Positions 34,860 through 44,407 are shown, counted from the first letter of the stretch. The stretch is DNA of 64,000 nucleotides from Ruegeria marisrubri (GCF_001507595.1 NZ_LQBQ01000012.1:62001-126000), one strand, 5' to 3'. Translations and numbers: made by a program. Notes: generated from the sequence alone by a model not told the origin.

Positions 34860-35363
34860 ATGACCATCGAGATTACCATTGAAGACGACAGGTGGGCGGC
34901 GTCCGATCTGTCTGCGCTGGCCGAGCGGGCCGTGGAAGAGGTGCTGCGGCATGTCGGTCTGGACCCCGATGACTGCGAGGTCAGCCTGATGGGCTGCGAC
35001 GACGCGCGCATCGCTGCCCTGAACGCCGAGTTCCGGGAAAAGCCCAAACCGACAAACGTGCTCAGCTGGCCAGCCCAGGATCTGTCGCCGGACGAGCCGG
35101 GCGCGATCCCGCAGCGGCCAGAGCCTGATTTCACTGGCGAAATCGCGCTTGGAGATATCGCGATCTCTTTCGATACCTGCCTGCGCGAGGCGGAGGATGC
35201 GAAAAAACCATTTGACGATCACGTCACCCATCTGATCGTCCACGGCCTGCTGCATCTGCTGGGGTACGACCACATCCGTGATCCCGATGCCACCCTGATG
35301 GAACGCGTCGAGGTCGAGATACTTGGCAAAATGGGGGTCGATGACCCATATATGGTTGAATAG
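34860..35363 (+). CDS. ybeY: Endoribonuclease YbeY (rRNA maturation factor)
   Basis: A 167-residue protein with the zinc motif H-x3-H-x5-H in [11 protein letters not shown] (His128, His132, His138). YbeY takes part in 16S rRNA 3'-end maturation and 70S quality control, with YbeZ/PhoH. The ATG at 34860 has AAAGG upstream; an earlier in-frame start at 34833 is possible. Confidence 0.95.
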   Translation: MTIEITIEDDRWAASDLSALAERAVEEVLRHVGLDPDDCEVSLMGCDDARIAALNAEFREKPKPTNVLSWPAQDLSPDEPGAIPQRPEPDFTGEIALGDIAISFDTCLREAEDAKKPFDDHVTHLIVHGLLHLLGYDHIRDPDATLMERVEVEILGKMGVDDPYMVE

Positions 35364-35394
35364 GGCTTTTGGTCCGATCACTTGGAACAGGAAA

Positions 35395-36279
35395 ATGGGC
35401 GATATTGAAGGTAGTTCTATGGCAGCGCAAGGCGCGCGGTCCGAGAACGAAAACGAACAGAGCGAAGAGAAACACGGATTTTTTTCGAGAATCATCGACG
35501 CTTTCTCTTCTTCCGACGAGGATGATCCACAGGTCAACGGGCACGTGAGCCCGAGCGCGCAGCCACGCGGCATGATCAACCTGCACAGGATGCGGGTCGA
35601 GGACGTGGCGATCCCCGCAGCGGAAATCGTCGCGGTCCCAAGCACCATCACTAAGGAAGAACTCGTGCAGGTATTTCGCGACACCGGAATGTCTCGGATA
35701 CCGGTATACGAGGGCACGATAGATACACCGCTGGGTTTCGTGCATCTGAAGGATTTTGCGCTGACTCACGGGTTCGACGGAGACTCGACGGAATTCGACC
35801 TCCGGTCGATGTTGCGCCCATTGCTTTTCGTCCCGCCCTCGATGCCGATCGGAGTGCTGCTGACCAAGATGCAGACCGAGCGTCGCCACATGGCGCTGGT
35901 CATCGACGAATATGGCGGCGTGGACGGACTGCTGACGATCGAGGACCTGATCGAACAGGTGGTGGGCGAGATTGCGGACGAACACGACGTGGACGAAGAC
36001 CAGTTGTGGGTGCAGGAAAAGCCCGGCTGCTACGTGGTGCAGGCCCGCGTGCCGCTGAAGGATTTCGAAGCCGAGATCGGGCGTTCGCTGACCAGTCACG
36101 AGGACGTGGACGAAGAGGAAATCGACACGCTGGGCGGGCTGGTCTTCATGCTGTCAGGCCGGGTGCCCGCGCGCGGCGAGGTGGTAATCCACCCCGAAGG
36201 CCCGGAGTTCGAGGTGATCGACGCGGATCCCCGCCGTATCAAGAAGCTGCGGGTCTTGCTGCCGGACAGTGCTGCATGA
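35395..36279 (+). CDS. CBS-domain protein (CorC/YbeX-type)
   Basis: A 294-residue cytosolic protein: a low-complexity acidic N-terminus, two CBS domains (about residues 60-185) and a C-terminal CorC_HlyC transporter-associated domain (about 200-285, TLGGLVFMLSGRVPARGE). There are no membrane segments, as in YbeX. The likely role is in magnesium homeostasis or ribosome function, following the ybeZYX-lnt cluster. Start is ambiguous between 35395 and 35419, the latter with a good GAAGG. Overlaps lnt by four bases. Confidence 0.9.
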   Translation: MGDIEGSSMAAQGARSENENEQSEEKHGFFSRIIDAFSSSDEDDPQVNGHVSPSAQPRGMINLHRMRVEDVAIPAAEIVAVPSTITKEELVQVFRDTGMSRIPVYEGTIDTPLGFVHLKDFALTHGFDGDSTEFDLRSMLRPLLFVPPSMPIGVLLTKMQTERRHMALVIDEYGGVDGLLTIEDLIEQVVGEIADEHDVDEDQLWVQEKPGCYVVQARVPLKDFEAEIGRSLTSHEDVDEEEIDTLGGLVFMLSGRVPARGEVVIHPEGPEFEVIDADPRRIKKLRVLLPDSAA

Positions 36280-37781
36280 AGCCAATTGCCGGCTGGCCAT
36301 TGCGGTTTAGGGCGGCGATGGCGGCCCTGCTTGGGGTGGTCGCCGCTCTGGGATTGGCGCCCTACGGTTTGTGGGTCGCCACGCTGATTTCATTGACACT
36401 GCTTGCGGGCCTGTTCCTGTCAGCGGAAACCAGGCGCCGGGCCGCTTGGGTGGGTTGGGCCTATGGAACGGGCTATTTCGGTCACGCCCTGATCTGGATC
36501 GTCGAACCGTTTCTGGTGGACGCGGAACGCTATGCCTGGATGGCGCCTTTTGCGCTTGTGTTCATAGCGGGCGGACTTGCGCTGTTCTGGGCGTTCGCCT
36601 TTTGGCTGGCCCGCCGCCCCGGTTGGCGTGCAGCCCCGCAGGCATGGCTTCTGGCGCTGGCTCTCTCGCTGGTAGAAATGGCGCGCGGATACGTCCTGAC
36701 CGGGTTTCCCTGGGCTGGATTGGCCCAAGTTTGGGTCGAAACGCCTGTCGCGCAACTTCTGTCGCTGGTCGGTCCATACGGGCTGGGGGCCTTGACCCTC
36801 GCCATCACCCTGCCGATCGGGGCGGGGCTGGTGGCGGGGAGGGGCTGGCGCCGCTTGCCGCTTCTTGTCGCGCCGGTGATCCTGTTTTCGGTTTTGGCAC
36901 TCGGTTGGGCTGCCTCGCGTCCCCATGTTTCACTCTCTGGAAAGACCGTGCGCCTGGTCCAGCCCAACGCGCCTCAGCACCAAAAGTGGGACCCGGCTTT
37001 TGCACCGATATTCTTCGGTCGACAGATCGAGCTTACGGCAGCGGAACCTCGCCCGGACTTGATCGTCTGGCCCGAGACCTCGGTGCCGGTCTGGCTGGAC
37101 AACGCCGGACTCTATTTCGAGGTCATCGCCGATGCGGCGCAGGGAGCCCCGGTCGTGCTGGGCATTCAGCGCAGCGCAGGCAGCCGCATCTACAATTCTC
37201 TGGTCTATCTGGACAGCGAAGGTCGGCCGGCAGGCCTGTATGACAAGCACCACCTGGTTCCGTTTGGTGAATATGTTCCCTTTGGCGACGTGATGGCCCG
37301 TTTCGGGATATATGGGTTTGCCGCGACGGTGGGGCAGGGGTTTAGCGCGGGGCCTGGGGCAGCGGTTCTGAAACTGGAGGGGCTTGGACTGGCGCTGCCC
37401 CTGATCTGTTATGAGGCTGTGTTTCCTCAGGATGTCCGCGCTGCGCCTGAACGTCCGGCGCTGCTGCTCCAGATCACCAATGACGCCTGGTTCGGCACTC
37501 GCGCTGGCCCCTATCAGCACCTTGCCCAGGCGCAGATGCGCGCGATCGAGCAGGGGGTTCCGATGGTACGGTCGGCCAATACCGGCATATCGGCGGTGAT
37601 CGACCCGCATGGTCGCATTACCTCTTCCATCGCGCTCGGGCAGGCTGGGTATGTGGACGCCGATTTGCCGAACCCGTTGCCCCCCACCGTCTATGCCCGT
37701 CTGGGCGACTTTCCGGTTCTCTTGGTCCTGATCGTTCTGACTGCGCTGATTTTGCGCAACGGGCGCCACGTTCAGGGCTAA
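36276..37781 (+). CDS. lnt: Apolipoprotein N-acyltransferase
   Basis: A 501-residue inner-membrane enzyme: about six N-terminal membrane segments, then a periplasmic nitrilase-like domain, with the Glu-Lys-Cys triad seen in VWPETSVP, YDKHHLVPFGE and LICYEAVFP. It adds the third acyl chain to lipoproteins. Its start overlaps the CBS gene stop (ATGA). Confidence 0.96.
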   Translation: MKPIAGWPLRFRAAMAALLGVVAALGLAPYGLWVATLISLTLLAGLFLSAETRRRAAWVGWAYGTGYFGHALIWIVEPFLVDAERYAWMAPFALVFIAGGLALFWAFAFWLARRPGWRAAPQAWLLALALSLVEMARGYVLTGFPWAGLAQVWVETPVAQLLSLVGPYGLGALTLAITLPIGAGLVAGRGWRRLPLLVAPVILFSVLALGWAASRPHVSLSGKTVRLVQPNAPQHQKWDPAFAPIFFGRQIELTAAEPRPDLIVWPETSVPVWLDNAGLYFEVIADAAQGAPVVLGIQRSAGSRIYNSLVYLDSEGRPAGLYDKHHLVPFGEYVPFGDVMARFGIYGFAATVGQGFSAGPGAAVLKLEGLGLALPLICYEAVFPQDVRAAPERPALLLQITNDAWFGTRAGPYQHLAQAQMRAIEQGVPMVRSANTGISAVIDPHGRITSSIALGQAGYVDADLPNPLPPTVYARLGDFPVLLVLIVLTALILRNGRHVQG

Positions 37782-37825
37782 TTACCGATTGACCCCCCCA
37801 TTTCCTACGCGTATCCCATCCTTTG

Positions 37826-37873
37826 CCTGTCACAACGGCTTCCTGGCGTGGCAGGGGAAATCTTAATGGAGCG
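37826..37873 (+). ncRNA. SAM/SAH riboswitch in the metK leader
   Basis: CCTGTCAC (37826-37833) pairs with GTGGCAGG (37848-37855) in an 8-bp stem around the conserved loop AACGGCTTCCTGGC. Downstream, TAATGGAGCG (37864-37873) can pair with the loop GGCTTCC in a pseudoknot and includes the ribosome-binding site GGAG, seven bases before the metK ATG. The conserved loop and downstream GGAGC match the SAM/SAH riboswitch class described from Rhodobacterales metK leaders. Ligand binding should hide the ribosome-binding site and lower metK translation when SAM is plentiful. Confidence 0.9.
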
Positions 37874-37878
37874 CTTTC

Positions 37879-39060
37879 ATGTCCCGACAGAACTACACCT
37901 TTACTTCGGAGTCCGTTTCCGAAGGGCATCCGGATAAGGTCTGCGACCGTATTTCCGATGCTGTCCTGGATGCCTTTCTGAACGAAGAACCCGAAGCTCG
38001 CGTCGCATGCGAAACATTTGCAACCACGAACCGCGTGGTGATTGGCGGCGAGGTGGGTCTGTCGGATCAGGACAAGCTGCATGAATACATGGAGCGGATC
38101 GACCAGATCGCCCGTGACTGCATCAGGGACATTGGCTACGAGCAGGAAAAGTTCCACTGGAAAACCTGTGAAATCACCAACCTGCTGCACGAACAGTCCG
38201 CGCACATCGCCCAGGGCGTCGATGCATCCGAAAACAAGGACGAGGGCGCAGGCGACCAAGGCATCATGTTCGGATACGCCACCAACGAGACGCCAGCCCT
38301 GATGCCGGCGCCGATCCAGTATGCTCATGCGATCCTGCGCCGTCTCGCCGAGGTCCGCAAGAACGGCACCGAACCGGCGCTGGGACCGGACGCGAAATCG
38401 CAGCTTTCGGTGGTTTACCGCGACGGCAAACCTGTTGGCGTCAGCTCGGTGGTGTTGTCCACCCAGCATCTGGACGAGTCCCTGACCTCGGATGACATCT
38501 GCCGGATCGTCGAGCCTTACATCCGCGAAGTTCTGCCCGAGGGCTGGTTGACCGGAGAAACCGTCTGGCACGTCAACCCGACGGGCAAATTCGTCATCGG
38601 CGGCCCCGATGGCGATGCGGGCCTGACCGGGCGCAAGATCATCGTCGATACCTATGGCGGTGCCGCACCGCATGGCGGCGGCGCGTTTTCGGGCAAGGAC
38701 CCGACCAAGGTGGACCGTTCCGCGGCCTATGCCGCCCGTTATCTGGCCAAGAACGTCGTTGCCGCCGGAATGGCCGAACGGTGCACGATCCAGCTCAGCT
38801 ATGCGATCGGGGTTTCCAAGCCGCTGTCGATCTACGCCGACACGCATGGCACGGGAAATGTTCGCGATGCCGATATCGAAAAGGCCGTCGACCAGGTGAT
38901 GGACCTGTCGCCGCGCGGCATCCGTGAACATCTCGGCCTCAACAAGCCGATTTACCAGCGCACCGCTGCCTATGGTCATTTCGGGCGGGAACCCGAGGCA
39001 GATGGCGGTTTCAGCTGGGAGCGGACCGACCTGGTTGATGCGCTGAAGCGGGCTGTGTGA
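37879..39060 (+). CDS. metK: S-adenosylmethionine synthase
   Basis: A 393-residue enzyme with the signature segments [31 protein letters not shown] and [19 protein letters not shown]. It makes SAM from methionine and ATP. Translation should be controlled by the riboswitch directly upstream, and a strong terminator follows. Confidence 0.98.
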   Translation: MSRQNYTFTSESVSEGHPDKVCDRISDAVLDAFLNEEPEARVACETFATTNRVVIGGEVGLSDQDKLHEYMERIDQIARDCIRDIGYEQEKFHWKTCEITNLLHEQSAHIAQGVDASENKDEGAGDQGIMFGYATNETPALMPAPIQYAHAILRRLAEVRKNGTEPALGPDAKSQLSVVYRDGKPVGVSSVVLSTQHLDESLTSDDICRIVEPYIREVLPEGWLTGETVWHVNPTGKFVIGGPDGDAGLTGRKIIVDTYGGAAPHGGGAFSGKDPTKVDRSAAYAARYLAKNVVAAGMAERCTIQLSYAIGVSKPLSIYADTHGTGNVRDADIEKAVDQVMDLSPRGIREHLGLNKPIYQRTAAYGHFGREPEADGGFSWERTDLVDALKRAV

Positions 39061-39090
39061 GTTTCCGTTCTTATCAAAGCACAAACGAAT

Positions 39091-39119
39091 CCCCGCCAAA
39101 CGGCGGGGGTTTCGCTTTT
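39091..39119 (+). terminator. Rho-independent terminator of metK
   Basis: CCCCGCC-AAAC-GGCGGGG, a perfect 7-bp stem with a tetraloop, followed by a T-rich run (GTTTCGCTTTT), 30 bases after the metK stop. Confidence 0.85.
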
Positions 39120-39138
39120 GGGGGCTGCTGATGTCGAG

Positions 39139-40104
39139 TCAGAAGCTGAGGCCAAAGCCCACGGAATAGGCCTCGAACTCCTCGCTTTTCGAGACGCCGA
39201 ACATCAACCGGGTTCGTTTCACCCAAGGCAGGCCGGTATTCTCGACATCCAGTTCGATCCCGGCCCCGGCCGACGCAATCCAGTCAAAGCCAAGCGCGTC
39301 GGCTTGATCCCCATGCAGGGCGGCGATACCGACTTGCCAGACTGACCTTACCGGCCGACCATAGGCCTGCCAGTTGCCGATCGGGTAACGGGCCCGGAAC
39401 CAGGCACTGGTTGCCGAGGCGTCGGCATCGGCGGACACTGTTGAATCACCCGTCGTCTTGATGGCCATCTGGGTGTGTCGCAGAAAGAAATCATATTCCC
39501 GCGCGGCTTCGCGAAGTTTGTATTCCAGCTCGAGCGCACCGCCATATCCAGTTGCCCACAACTCGCCATTGCGAAGGAAATTCAGCCCCGTTCCTGAACT
39601 GGCTGGCGGGATCGGTGTCGAGGTTTCTGCCTCGGCCTCGATCTTGCCGTAGGACAGGTTCACGATCGGCCGCAGGGTCCAGTTTTCGGCCAACTCGAAA
39701 TCCCAGCCAAAGCCCCCGGTCACCGAGGCGCTACGCCACTCCGCGTTGGCCTGCACGGTGCTGCTGCCGTCACTCAGGGTAATGACCGGTTCGAACCGCT
39801 GAAACCCCCCGTACAGCTCGACATAAAATGGCGACGTCTCGTAGGGGTTGAGGCCGCCGCCGATCTGACCGGACCAAAGCTTGTCCCCGCTGCTTTGGAA
39901 CCTGCTGACCGACACGAAGCGAGCGGCGCGGTTCGGCAGCGCCAGGAAACCCCACGCCGCAAGCGCTTCGCTGGCCAGCGCCTCTTCTCCGCCCGGATTG
40001 TCGAAACTTTGCGCCCGAGCAGGTGTTGCCGCGATGCTCAGCGCGGCGGCAATGGCAAGGCTTGCAAGCCAAAAATCCCTTGAAAAAACTCTGGCGCTTC
40101 TCAT
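39139..40104 (-). CDS. Outer-membrane autotransporter-type beta-barrel protein
   Basis: A 321-residue protein with a signal peptide (AAALSIAATPARA, then Gln) and a repeating amphipathic strand pattern ending in Phe (YSVGFGLSF). It has a barrel but no passenger, so it resembles the solitary outer-membrane autotransporter barrel proteins. Cargo or ligand is unknown. It converges on metK, sharing the terminator region. GGAGGA precedes the ATG. Confidence 0.75.
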   Translation of the reverse strand: MRSARVFSRDFWLASLAIAAALSIAATPARAQSFDNPGGEEALASEALAAWGFLALPNRAARFVSVSRFQSSGDKLWSGQIGGGLNPYETSPFYVELYGGFQRFEPVITLSDGSSTVQANAEWRSASVTGGFGWDFELAENWTLRPIVNLSYGKIEAEAETSTPIPPASSGTGLNFLRNGELWATGYGGALELEYKLREAAREYDFFLRHTQMAIKTTGDSTVSADADASATSAWFRARYPIGNWQAYGRPVRSVWQVGIAALHGDQADALGFDWIASAGAGIELDVENTGLPWVKRTRLMFGVSKSEEFEAYSVGFGLSF

Positions 40105-40275
40105 TCAGTGTCCTCCAAAGGGATAGAAATATGTCTATCAGCGCTAGAGCCGGGTCAGGCTTCTGTCAATTGGACGGCAAAACATGCCTGCTGATGTGTG
40201 TTGATTTGGCGGGACGAACGGGACGTTGGCATTGCCCCGTTGCGGAAAACGCGGGCAGAGGCTAGACCCCCGGCC

Positions 40276-40980
40276 ATGACCAATACTGACCGACCACATC
40301 GCAACTTCTATGGCCGCACGCGGGGCAAGACCCTGAAGCAGAGCCAGAGAACCTACCTGGCCGAGGATCTCGCCGCGCTGTCTCCGGGGGACGTTGACTG
40401 GGAAAGCAACCCGGAACGCAAGCCGCTGGATCTTGATGCCATGTTCGGGGGCAGGGATGTGTGGCTGGAAGTGGGCTTTGGCGGTGGCGAGCACATGGTG
40501 CATCAGGCCAGCCGCAATCCGGATGTCGGCATCATCGGAGCCGAGCCGTTCATCAACGGGGTCGCGATGCTGCTGGGCAAGATCCGGCGGGCAGGTGTCG
40601 AGAACCTGAGGGTGCATCCCGGTGACGTGCGCGACTTGTTCGACGTGCTGCCGGACAAGAGTATTTCGCGGGCCTTCCTGCTCTATCCCGACCCGTGGCC
40701 AAAGAAACGGCACCATCGCCGGCGTTTCGTCACCCCCGAACACCTGGAGCCGCTGGCGCGCGTGCTGAAACCGGGCGCGATCTTTCGGGTGGCGACGGAT
40801 ATTCCCGACTATGTGCGCCAGACCCTCGAAGAGGTGCCACGGGCCGGGTTCGAGTGGCTGGCCGAGCGCCCGTCCGACTGGCGCGAGCCTTGGGAAGACT
40901 GGATCTCGACCCGCTACGAACAGAAGGCCCTGCGCGAGGGACGGGTGCCGCATTACCTGACTTTCCGGCGCAAGGGCTGA
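40276..40980 (+). CDS. trmB: tRNA (guanine-N7-)-methyltransferase
   Basis: A 234-residue SAM-dependent methyltransferase with the TrmB signature YPDPWPKKRHHRRRF and the glycine-rich SAM loop LEVGFGGGEH. It makes m7G46 in tRNAs. The frame is open 26 codons upstream but the ATG at 40276 starts the family sequence. Confidence 0.96.
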   Translation: MTNTDRPHRNFYGRTRGKTLKQSQRTYLAEDLAALSPGDVDWESNPERKPLDLDAMFGGRDVWLEVGFGGGEHMVHQASRNPDVGIIGAEPFINGVAMLLGKIRRAGVENLRVHPGDVRDLFDVLPDKSISRAFLLYPDPWPKKRHHRRRFVTPEHLEPLARVLKPGAIFRVATDIPDYVRQTLEEVPRAGFEWLAERPSDWREPWEDWISTRYEQKALREGRVPHYLTFRRKG

Positions 40981-41071
40981 CGCGTCGGCGGCGCTTGCCT
41001 AGGCATTGCCGCTGGACCCTGTGCCGCCAATTCGCTAATCGGCTGATACCGATAGCGTAAAAGGAGCCCCC

Positions 41072-42418
41072 ATGTCCGGACACGGCACGCCCATCCCGAT
41101 GACTTCGCATCCCTGCGGCCCGCTGGTGGGAACGGCCGAGGTTCCCGGCGACAAGTCGATCTCGCACCGTTCGCTGATTCTGGGCGCCATGGCCGTAGGC
41201 GAGACGAAGATTTCCGGCCTGCTCGAAGGCGAGGACGTGCTGGACACGGCCAAGGCCATGCGCGCCCTGGGCGCCGAGGTGATCGATCATGGCGGCGGCA
41301 GTTGGTCGGTGCATGGTGTGGGCGTCGGCGGTTTCGCCGAGCCGGATCAGGTGATCGACTGTGGCAATTCGGGAACCGGCGTGCGGCTGATCATGGGCGC
41401 TGTCGCGACCTCTCCGATCACCGTCACGTTCACGGGCGATGCCAGCCTGAACAAGCGCCCGATGGCGCGGGTGACCGACCCATTGGCGCTGTTCGGCACT
41501 CGGGCGGTGGGGCGCTCGGGCGGGCGGCTGCCGATGACCCTCGTCGGGGCGGCTGACCCGGTTCCAGTGCGCTACGAGGTACCGGTGCCTTCGGCGCAGG
41601 TGAAATCCGCTGTGCTGCTGGCGGGGCTGAACGCGCCCGGCAAGACCGTGGTGATCGAGAAAGAGGCCACCCGAGACCATTCCGAGCGGATGCTGGCCGG
41701 TTTCGGTGCCGAGATCACGGTCGAGGATACTGACGAGGGGCGGGTCATCACCCTGACCGGCCGCCCCGAACTCAAGCCGCAGGTCATCGCGGTGCCGCGC
41801 GATCCCTCCAGTGCCGCCTTCCCCGTCTGCGCTGCCCTGATCACGCCGGGTTCGGACGTGCTGGTGCCGGGGATCGGGCTGAACCCGACGCGCGCCGGCC
41901 TGTTCACCACCCTGCGCGAGATGGGGGCCGATCTGACCTATGAAAACGAGCGCGAAGAAGGGGGCGAGCCGGTGGCCGATCTGCGCGCTCGCTACTCGCC
42001 GAACATGAAAGGGATCACAGTGCCGCCCGAACGTGCGGCCTCGATGATCGACGAATACCCGGTGCTGTCGGTGGTCGCCGCGAACGCAACCGGCAAGACG
42101 ATGATGGGCGGCGTAAAGGAATTGCGCGTCAAGGAAAGCGACCGGATCGACGCGATGGCCCGCGGTCTGCGTGCCAACGGCGTGACGGTCGAAGAGGGCG
42201 AGGACTGGTGGGCCGTCGAGGGCCTTGGCATCGACGGCGTGCCGGGTGGCGGAACCTGCGAGAGCTTTCTCGATCACCGCATCGCCATGTCGTTCCTTGT
42301 GCTGGGCATGGGCGCGCAAAAACCGGTGTCGGTGGATGACGGTGGGCCGATCGCCACCTCGTTCCCCGTGTTCGAGCCACTGATGGCGGGCCTCGGTGCA
42401 AAGCTGGAGCGCGCATGA
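41072..42418 (+). CDS. aroA: 3-phosphoshikimate 1-carboxyvinyltransferase (EPSP synthase), class II
   Basis: A 448-residue enzyme with two-domain EPSPS fold: PGDKSISHR at the shikimate-3-phosphate site (Lys28), [11 protein letters not shown], and LRVKESDR near the end. The [14 protein letters not shown] and [11 protein letters not shown] segments are those of the class II (CP4-like) enzymes. At the PEP-loop position where the CP4 enzyme has Ala100, this one has Gly101 (GNSGTGVRL). It makes EPSP in the shikimate pathway. Overlaps cmk by four bases. Confidence 0.97.
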   Translation: MSGHGTPIPMTSHPCGPLVGTAEVPGDKSISHRSLILGAMAVGETKISGLLEGEDVLDTAKAMRALGAEVIDHGGGSWSVHGVGVGGFAEPDQVIDCGNSGTGVRLIMGAVATSPITVTFTGDASLNKRPMARVTDPLALFGTRAVGRSGGRLPMTLVGAADPVPVRYEVPVPSAQVKSAVLLAGLNAPGKTVVIEKEATRDHSERMLAGFGAEITVEDTDEGRVITLTGRPELKPQVIAVPRDPSSAAFPVCAALITPGSDVLVPGIGLNPTRAGLFTTLREMGADLTYENEREEGGEPVADLRARYSPNMKGITVPPERAASMIDEYPVLSVVAANATGKTMMGGVKELRVKESDRIDAMARGLRANGVTVEEGEDWWAVEGLGIDGVPGGGTCESFLDHRIAMSFLVLGMGAQKPVSVDDGGPIATSFPVFEPLMAGLGAKLERA

Positions 42419-43032
42419 GTTTCACCATTGCCATAGACGGCCCTGCTGCTGCCGGCAAAGGCACGGTCTCCAAGGGCGTGGCCGCGCATTTCGGCTTTGC
42501 GCATCTGGACACCGGCCTGCTCTACCGCGCCGTGGGACGGCGCGTGTTGGCGGGTGAAGAACCTGTCGCCGCGGCTCGCGCACTGTCGCAAGCGGATCTG
42601 GAACGCCAGGATCTGCGCAGCGCCGAAGTGGCGCAGGCGGCCAGCAAGGTGGCGGTGATCCCCGAGGTCCGCGCGGCCCTGGTGGATTTCCAGCGCGACT
42701 TTGCGCGACGCGAGGGCGGAGCAGTTCTGGACGGGCGCGACATCGGCACGGTGATCTGCCCCGATGCCGAGGTGAAACTGTTCGTCACCGCCAGCCCCGA
42801 AGTGCGCGCCGAGCGGCGCTATCTGGAACTGACAGGCAAGGGCGCGGACGTGACGCGCGATCAGATTCTGGCCGAAGTCAGGGAACGCGACGCGCGCGAC
42901 ACGGAGCGCAGCACCGCCCCCTTGAAACCCGCAGAAGATGCCGTTCTGCTCGACACGTCTGATCTGAGCATCGAAGAGGCGCTGGCCAAGGCCGTTTCGG
43001 TCATCGAAGAAAGGCTGGGCCAGCGCGGTTAG
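42415..43032 (+). CDS. cmk: Cytidylate kinase
   Basis: A 205-residue nucleoside monophosphate kinase with the P-loop [14 protein letters not shown] (residues 6-19) and [13 protein letters not shown]. It phosphorylates CMP and dCMP. The start overlaps aroA (ATGA); aroA-cmk-rpsA is a conserved proteobacterial order, but two extra genes come before rpsA here. Confidence 0.97.
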   Translation: MSFTIAIDGPAAAGKGTVSKGVAAHFGFAHLDTGLLYRAVGRRVLAGEEPVAAARALSQADLERQDLRSAEVAQAASKVAVIPEVRAALVDFQRDFARREGGAVLDGRDIGTVICPDAEVKLFVTASPEVRAERRYLELTGKGADVTRDQILAEVRERDARDTERSTAPLKPAEDAVLLDTSDLSIEEALAKAVSVIEERLGQRG

Positions 43033-43048
43033 GGCGCGCTGCTCGCGA

Positions 43049-43429
43049 TCATGCGCTTTTCTTCGCCTGTTCGGCCTCGGCGTCATAGCGGGAGCGTGCT
43101 TCGTCGATCCGCGACAGGTTTTCCAAGGCCCACATTCCCAAGGCGCGCACCGGCTCGCGGAAAGACTGGCCCAGTTCGGTCAGGTCATATTCGACCTTGG
43201 GCGGAATCGTCGGATGGTAGGTGCGGCTGACCAGCCCGTCGCGCTCGAGCTCTCGCAGGGTCAGGCTGAGCATTCTCTGCGAAATCCCGAGATGGCGCTT
43301 CAACTGATTGAACCGCATCTTTCCGTATTGCGCCAGCGAGATGACGATCAGAACGCTCCAACGGTCTCCGACGCGTGACAGAACCTCGTTGATCCGTTTG
43401 CAATCTGCGCATTGGGGGGCGTTGGCCAT
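43049..43429 (-). CDS. HxlR-family transcriptional regulator
   Basis: A 126-residue winged-helix protein of the HxlR (MarR-like) family: an N-terminal Cys pair (CADC, Cys7 and Cys10), VGDRWSVLIVISL and the LGISQRMLSLTLRELERDGLV recognition region. Members with an N-terminal Cys can sense quinones, aldehydes or oxidants. The ATG at 43429 gives the family start; the frame is open 46 codons upstream. It is divergent from a nitroreductase and very likely controls it through two matching 13-bp boxes. Confidence 0.92.
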   Translation of the reverse strand: MANAPQCADCKRINEVLSRVGDRWSVLIVISLAQYGKMRFNQLKRHLGISQRMLSLTLRELERDGLVSRTYHPTIPPKVEYDLTELGQSFREPVRALGMWALENLSRIDEARSRYDAEAEQAKKSA

Positions 43430-43439
43430 GTCGGTTCCC

Positions 43440-43452
43440 TTTTTGTGACCGG
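43440..43452. promoter_or_regulatory. Left half of a 13-bp inverted repeat pair (HxlR operator candidate)
   Basis: TTTTTGTGACCGG, 11 bases before the HxlR start. Its exact reverse complement lies at 43502-43514, with 49 bases between. Binding here would cover the HxlR ribosome-binding region, giving autoregulation. Inference from symmetry and position. Confidence 0.6.
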
Positions 43453-43501
43453 GGCTCAGAAATGTGCCTTCTTGTGGCGGTGTCCGGTGCTGAATATATA
43501 G

Positions 43502-43514
43502 CCGGTCACAAAAA
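43502..43514. promoter_or_regulatory. Right half of a 13-bp inverted repeat pair (HxlR operator candidate)
   Basis: CCGGTCACAAAAA, exact reverse complement of 43440-43452, 40 bases before the nitroreductase start. It immediately follows an A/T-rich segment (AATATATA) that could be the -10 region of the nitroreductase promoter. Confidence 0.6.
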
Positions 43515-43553
43515 TATACCAGTTTGGGCAGACGCCCCGAAAGGACTACAGGA

Positions 43554-44195
43554 ATGACCAAAAGCACCCTGATCGAAAAGCTTAACTGGCGCTACGCCAC
43601 CAAGAAAATGGACCCGAGCAAGCCGGTTCCGCAGGAAAAGGTCGATCAGATCCTCGAAGCCATCCGCATGGCGCCGACGTCGAGCGGAACGCAACCCTTT
43701 GAAGTGTTCGTCGTCACCAACCCCGAGATTCGCGCGCAGATCCGCAAGGTGGCGTGGGATCAGGCGCAGATCACCGATGGCTCGCACCTTCTGGTGTTTG
43801 CGGCCTGGGACAACTACTCGGAAGAGCGGATTGATGCGGTCACCCGCCAGATGATCGAAGAACGCGGCGAAATTCCTCTGCTGAAGCAGTATTACGAGAA
43901 CCTCAAGGCGACCTACCTGCCGCGCGAGGCCGAGGTAAACCACGGCCATGCCGCGCGTCAGGCCTATATCGCGCTGGGCTTTGCCCTGGCCGCCGCGGCC
44001 GAGCTTGAAGTGGACAGCACGCCGATGGAAGGCTTTGACCCCAACGCCGTGGACGAGATTCTGGGGCTGCGAGAACGCGGCCTGCGCTCGGTCGTTCTGC
44101 TGCCGCTGGGCCATCGTCAGGCCGAAGGCGACTGGCTGCTGCCGATGAAAAAGGTGCGCAAACCCCGCGAAAACTTCGTCACCGAAATCTCCTGA
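43554..44195 (+). CDS. NAD(P)H-dependent nitroreductase family protein (FMN)
   Basis: A 213-residue nitroreductase-fold flavoprotein: RYATKKMDPSKPV and APTSSGTQPFEVFVV at the FMN site, and GLRSVVLLPLGHRQ near the end. These homodimers reduce quinones, nitro compounds or enones. AGGA precedes the ATG at 43554. The divergent HxlR regulator suggests induction by an electrophile such as a quinone. Confidence 0.9.
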   Translation: MTKSTLIEKLNWRYATKKMDPSKPVPQEKVDQILEAIRMAPTSSGTQPFEVFVVTNPEIRAQIRKVAWDQAQITDGSHLLVFAAWDNYSEERIDAVTRQMIEERGEIPLLKQYYENLKATYLPREAEVNHGHAARQAYIALGFALAAAAELEVDSTPMEGFDPNAVDEILGLRERGLRSVVLLPLGHRQAEGDWLLPMKKVRKPRENFVTEIS

Positions 44196-44205
44196 GGCTT
44201 GGCAC

Positions 44206-44245
44206 TTGCTTAGACAGGGGAAACTGGTATAAGCCAGCCCCTGTC
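44206..44245 (+). promoter_or_regulatory. rpsA promoter with overlapping inverted repeat
   Basis: TTGCTT (44206-44211), a 16-base spacer and TATAAG (44228-44233) form a good sigma-70-type promoter. GACAGGGG (44213-44220) and CCCCTGTC (44238-44245) are perfect inverted repeats, and CTGG/CCAG nest inside, so the -10 box sits in the loop of a possible cruciform. Start-site and function are inferred. Confidence 0.6.
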
Positions 44246-44407
44246 AACAAGGCGATTTGAGCCATAAAACAAAGAGACGAGCAGGGTCGGACTCAACCGG
44301 CCCTCTTTGTTTTGTGGCAAGAGACGCAGGTCGCCTGACCAACTCCAAGACCGGCGGAGACAACCGCTCGGCCAGCAAAAACGTTATGTAAAGGAAAACA
44401 ACGCCAC

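Noticed and set aside
44196-44407. tRNA or small RNA in the rpsA leader
   Set aside because: No cloverleaf or T-loop sequence was found; the only structure is the promoter-associated inverted repeat.
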